NCBI GenBank assembly: GCA_007128495.1
Contig: SKXH01000198.1
Coordinates: 1-16,259 of the forward strand
DNA length: 16,259 bases
Direction of reading: 5' to 3'
DNA from: Bacteroidota bacterium
GTDB taxonomy: Bacteria; Bacteroidota; Ignavibacteria; T3Sed10-11
Notes under the pieces: generated by a model
What the model saw: only the letters and a program-made list of their open reading frames with translations
Told to the model about the DNA's origin: nothing
The model's database searches: none
Made by a program: the position numbers and the translations under genes
Part shown: positions 13,455 to 16,259 of the stretch, piece after piece
Numbering within the stretch: the stretch's first letter is position 1
Layout: every line of letters begins with the position of its first letter

Positions 13455-14606
13455 TTATTTTTCCGATCGAAGGGGATTCTTTAACATATTTCGTATATCC
13501 TGTACTTTATTATACCTGTCAGGATTAGTTTCCTTCATTTTGTCCAGTATATCGTTGGTTAGTACATATGAGATTGAAACAATTAAACTCACTACTCCCA
13601 TCGCCAGAGTAACAAGCAATCGTTTAGGCCGAGCTCTTTCATCCGAAGGAACTGCTTCGTCAAGAACGAGCACTGTGGGGGTATCTCGAAGTTCCTCTAA
13701 CCGGGCTTCCTCCAGCATTGGAGTTAGCAACTCAAATATTTTCTGTTGAATCATCAGTTCGCGGAAAATCCTCAACGATTCTACCGTTTGATCGGGTACC
13801 CCGCTCAATCTGTTGTTTATAGCATTCAATTCCAATCGCGCGCCTTTGTAGAGCGGATTATCGGGACCGAGCGTCTCTTTGTAAACATCAAGTTCAAGCT
13901 CTTTTATTGTCCTGATCGCATACATTTCTGCAATCGATTTCATCCCCTGCTCAATCTGATCGGGAACAACGATAAATCCGTGTTCTGTTTGAAATGTCCG
14001 CATTCTTTCCTCAAGCGCTTCCAGCTCTTCTTTATTTTGAGCCAACCTTTTTTCGACGAACTCTCTTCTGGAACTCGCTTCCCTGACGTTGAGATCGGTA
14101 TAATATTTATGTAACAACGACACATAACGATTAGCCATCTCTGCCGCCCGGTTAGGATCTCTATCATAAACACCTATAACAAGAGCACCTTCATCATCAA
14201 GAACGATATCCACATTCGCCTGAAACTCTCTTAAGACATCCTCGATAGGATCGTCCGGCAAGTCGTAAACTTTCCGTAAATCAAACTCATTAATCATCTC
14301 TACCTGTATCGAACGGCTTTTCAAAATGGAGAGATAATTGTAGACACCCTGCTGCCCCATCAATCCCGCTGCACCGGGAATTCCAACCATCCGGGCAATT
14401 CCCGGCAATCCTCCAGCCGGTCCCATCATCTGATCCTTCGGCGGAAGCACAATTGACTGACTATAGTGCCACTTCGGCAGCAATAACGTTATGCCGTATG
14501 TTATCAGTACGACGAGCAGAAAATTAATAACAATAAAACGCCGCCACTTTAAAAGTATATGTATATAATCCAGAAGTCCTTTTGTCTCGTGTGTTTTATC
14601 ACTCAT
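13455..14606 (-). CDS. Wzz/GumC-like chain-length determinant (PCP family) without kinase domain
   Basis: This 383-residue protein has a short cytosolic N-terminus, a membrane segment at about 23-44, and 'LPKWHYSQSIVLPPKD' typical of Wzz domains. A Gly-rich segment (about 62-86), a long charged helical region (about 175-300, 'REFVEKRLAQNKEELEALEE') likely to form a coiled coil, a Pro-containing 'LDEAVPSDERARPKR' motif before the second membrane segment (329-350), and a basic cytosolic tail follow. The architecture is that of polysaccharide co-polymerases, which set chain length and connect to the outer-membrane exporter. No Walker motifs are present, and no tyrosine kinase is in the window. 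GAGGAG about 9 bp before the ATG overlaps the end of the Wza-like gene, so the two are coupled. Confidence 0.92.
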   Translation of the reverse strand: MSDKTHETKGLLDYIHILLKWRRFIVINFLLVVLITYGITLLLPKWHYSQSIVLPPKDQMMGPAGGLPGIARMVGIPGAAGLMGQQGVYNYLSILKSRSIQVEMINEFDLRKVYDLPDDPIEDVLREFQANVDIVLDDEGALVIGVYDRDPNRAAEMANRYVSLLHKYYTDLNVREASSRREFVEKRLAQNKEELEALEERMRTFQTEHGFIVVPDQIEQGMKSIAEMYAIRTIKELELDVYKETLGPDNPLYKGARLELNAINNRLSGVPDQTVESLRIFRELMIQQKIFELLTPMLEEARLEELRDTPTVLVLDEAVPSDERARPKRLLVTLAMGVVSLIVSISYVLTNDILDKMKETNPDRYNKVQDIRNMLKNPLRSEK

Positions 14607-14619
14607 ACCGTAAATCTCC

Positions 14620-16259
14620 TCAATCCATTAAATTCTGAATAAATACGAATAACGTGATAACTCCGGTGGACACCTGAAGAACATCACGGGCTAATGCAAA
14701 ATAATATCCCGTATCACGATCCCGCACACGCGGCACCCATATAGCATCGCCCGGTTCCACGGGTGTATGCCGGGGTTTTACCCATTCTTTTGTACCGGCT
14801 TTTATAACACGTATTCCCCTGCTCTTAGCCGCTTCCGAGGTGCCTCCCGCGTGTGCAATGTAATCATCGACATGCCATCCCGGCTGCATATCGATATATC
14901 CAGGGTTTGCAACCTGCCCGAATACATAGACGGTATTGGTGCGGCGCGGTATGACGATGACGTCTCCGTCTTTAAGTGTTATATCTGCCTGTGGATCATT
15001 TTCAAGAAAGAGCCGTTGAAAATCCGCCGATACAAAATCACGCCTGATAGCAGATTCAAAGTTGAAATATTCGCGCTCGTCCATGTTCATTCTGCTTAAC
15101 CGCATTTCGTATAAACGCTGGTAATCGGGATGGCTCATAAGCGGATCCCATTGATCTTTTTCATTATTTCTGAATATCTTTGCCTCTGCGATTGCTGCAT
15201 CTTTGGTAAATCCACCGGCCGCTTCTATGATTGCAGATAATTTGGTTTCTCCATCCTCAATGGGAAATGCCCCGGTATAGTGCGCTTCTCCCTGCACAAA
15301 TACGGTATTCTCGCGGCGTACTTCCGGCGTTTCCCATACGAATATGCGGTCATTTTTCTGCAGAGCATAATTCCGGTTTCCATTGAGCACCGAATTACCG
15401 TTGACGACGATCCTTTTAAAATTATTTCCGTCTTCACCCAATCGTACTATTTCAATTGAATCGCGTATTGCATTCTCTGTAAATCCCTGAGCTACTTCAA
15501 GAAGAACATTTAAGCTGTCTTTCGGATGATATTCAAACCGGCCCGGCAGCCGGACACCACCGTATACGCTAATCGCGTTCGAGCGGAGATCTTCGGGGCG
15601 TACAATTATCCGGTCACCATCCTGGACAAACGGATTGTAAACCGTATTACCGGTGGCATAATATCGTACAAGGTCAACGTGCAGTGTGTCGCCATTCTTC
15701 CGCTGCAGGATAACATTACGCAATGAAGGTTCGCGCTCTCTTTTCGTTGGATCGATTTCCTCACGCGTGAAATACTGCGGGCGTTCCGGATCATCGAGAT
15801 ACCGCGATTGAATGCGCTGTAACTCCTCCTCAGACGGCATATGCGCAAGTGCGAGCACCCGGTCGACGCGTTGAACAGAGGAGGCGGGGTATGGTCCGGG
15901 ATGACGGACATTACCGCCGACGTGCACGGTAAACATTCGTGTTTGTTCAAGTGATACGGATATATCGCCGGTGAGATACTGTTCGCGGACAGCGGCGGTT
16001 ATTTCTGTACGAACATCCTGAAGGGTTTTCCCCGCAACCGAAACGACACCGGCTGTCGGGATGTGCAACGAACCTTCGGGATTGACAAATGCCGTATGAG
16101 TAAACGGCATTTCGCCCCATACGCTGACGGTAAACAGGTCGTTCGGCCCTACAACATATTTAGCCGGATCAAGCGCACCATCTTGCAGCGGCATTGCCGG
16201 TTGACCATCCTCCCACCGGTCTCTTACCCCCGGCATTCCCCGGCGTAAAGCAGTCGCCT
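14620..16259 (-). CDS. Wza-like polysaccharide export protein with several SLBB domains, N-terminus cut by window edge
   Basis: The frame is open through the right edge; an internal ATG at 16236 is not the true start, because the signal peptide expected for this family is missing. Residues are counted from that ATG. A Poly_export domain covers about 25-98 ('YVVGPNDLFTVSVWGE'). Four SLBB-like repeats follow: 'FTVHVGGNVRHPGPYP' (102), 'ISVYGGVRLPGRFEYH' (222), 'VFVQGEAHYTGAFPIE' (312) and 'VYVFGQVANPGYIDMQ' (436). A hydrophobic C-terminal segment ('VSTGVITLFVFIQNLM', about 522-537) could cross the outer membrane, as the terminal helix does in Wza. It would form the outer-membrane channel working with the Wzz-like protein encoded next to it. 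SLBB number and inserts exceed E. coli Wza. Confidence 0.92.
   Translation of the reverse strand, partial: ATALRRGMPGVRDRWEDGQPAMPLQDGALDPAKYVVGPNDLFTVSVWGEMPFTHTAFVNPEGSLHIPTAGVVSVAGKTLQDVRTEITAAVREQYLTGDISVSLEQTRMFTVHVGGNVRHPGPYPASSVQRVDRVLALAHMPSEEELQRIQSRYLDDPERPQYFTREEIDPTKREREPSLRNVILQRKNGDTLHVDLVRYYATGNTVYNPFVQDGDRIIVRPEDLRSNAISVYGGVRLPGRFEYHPKDSLNVLLEVAQGFTENAIRDSIEIVRLGEDGNNFKRIVVNGNSVLNGNRNYALQKNDRIFVWETPEVRRENTVFVQGEAHYTGAFPIEDGETKLSAIIEAAGGFTKDAAIAEAKIFRNNEKDQWDPLMSHPDYQRLYEMRLSRMNMDEREYFNFESAIRRDFVSADFQRLFLENDPQADITLKDGDVIVIPRRTNTVYVFGQVANPGYIDMQPGWHVDDYIAHAGGTSEAAKSRGIRVIKAGTKEWVKPRHTPVEPGDAIWVPRVRDRDTGYYFALARDVLQVSTGVITLFVFIQNLMD

Noticed and set aside
13441..13480. Terminator after the wzz-like gene
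   Set aside because: No stable stem followed by a T-run can be drawn there; short palindromes such as CGATCG alone are not enough.
13432..14114. Plus-strand open frames of 105 and 122 codons opposite the wzz-like gene
   Set aside because: Shadows of the coding strand; the translations are low-complexity or Phe/Arg-rich with no motif.
1..16259. Known anti-phage defence system
   Set aside because: Apart from the DUF433/DUF5615 pair, no nuclease, helicase, reverse transcriptase, cyclase or similar gene is present; the S23 protein is related to Avd, but no reverse transcriptase or variable repeat is seen.

Overview
The window is a densely packed stretch in which every gene I can support lies on the minus strand, so transcription runs from the right edge to the left edge. 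It is a surface-polysaccharide (capsule, O-antigen or exopolysaccharide) locus of the Wzx/Wzy type followed by a mixed housekeeping operon. An outer-membrane export protein, a polyprenyl-phosphate sugar transferase and a lipoprotein signal peptide point to a Gram-negative (diderm) bacterium. Gene style, moderate GC and a four-helix-bundle (S23) element suggest a lineage of the FCB type, such as Marinimicrobia, KSB1, Calditrichota or Ignavibacteria. This placement is a guess; no rRNA or marker protein settles it.

Right part (about 7930-16259), in order of transcription: a Wza-like SLBB export protein (cut by the right edge), a Wzz/GumC-like chain-length protein, an O-antigen ligase/polymerase family protein, a Wzx-type flippase, an ExoA-like glycosyltransferase, and an intact WbaP-type phosphoglycosyltransferase that would start the repeat unit on undecaprenyl phosphate. 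The central three genes are visibly AT-rich compared with those on either side, as is usual for the variable core of such loci.

Middle (about 3577-7930): a small four-helix-bundle gene lies between inverted arrays of a 7-bp repeat and looks like an inserted element. It is followed by a DegT-type sugar aminotransferase, a Dpm1-like polyprenol-phosphate glycosyltransferase, and a fusion of a GT2 glycosyltransferase with a shrunken, apparently dead phosphoglycosyltransferase.

Left part (1-3564): accA, a 4HBT acyl-CoA thioesterase, a DUF433/DUF5615 antitoxin-toxin-like pair, a probably broken AT-rich lipoprotein gene, a Trm112-like zinc protein, and a NadC-family protein that has lost most of the residues used for quinolinate and PRPP binding. 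The start of a second flippase is cut by the left edge. Genes overlap or nearly touch throughout, so the left part is probably one operon with the polysaccharide genes above it.

The observations most worth checking are the remodelled NadC-like active site, the GT2-degenerate PGT fusion, and the heptamer-flanked S23 element. I see no CRISPR array, tRNA, rRNA, transposase or integrase, and no gap longer than about 150 bases without a gene.
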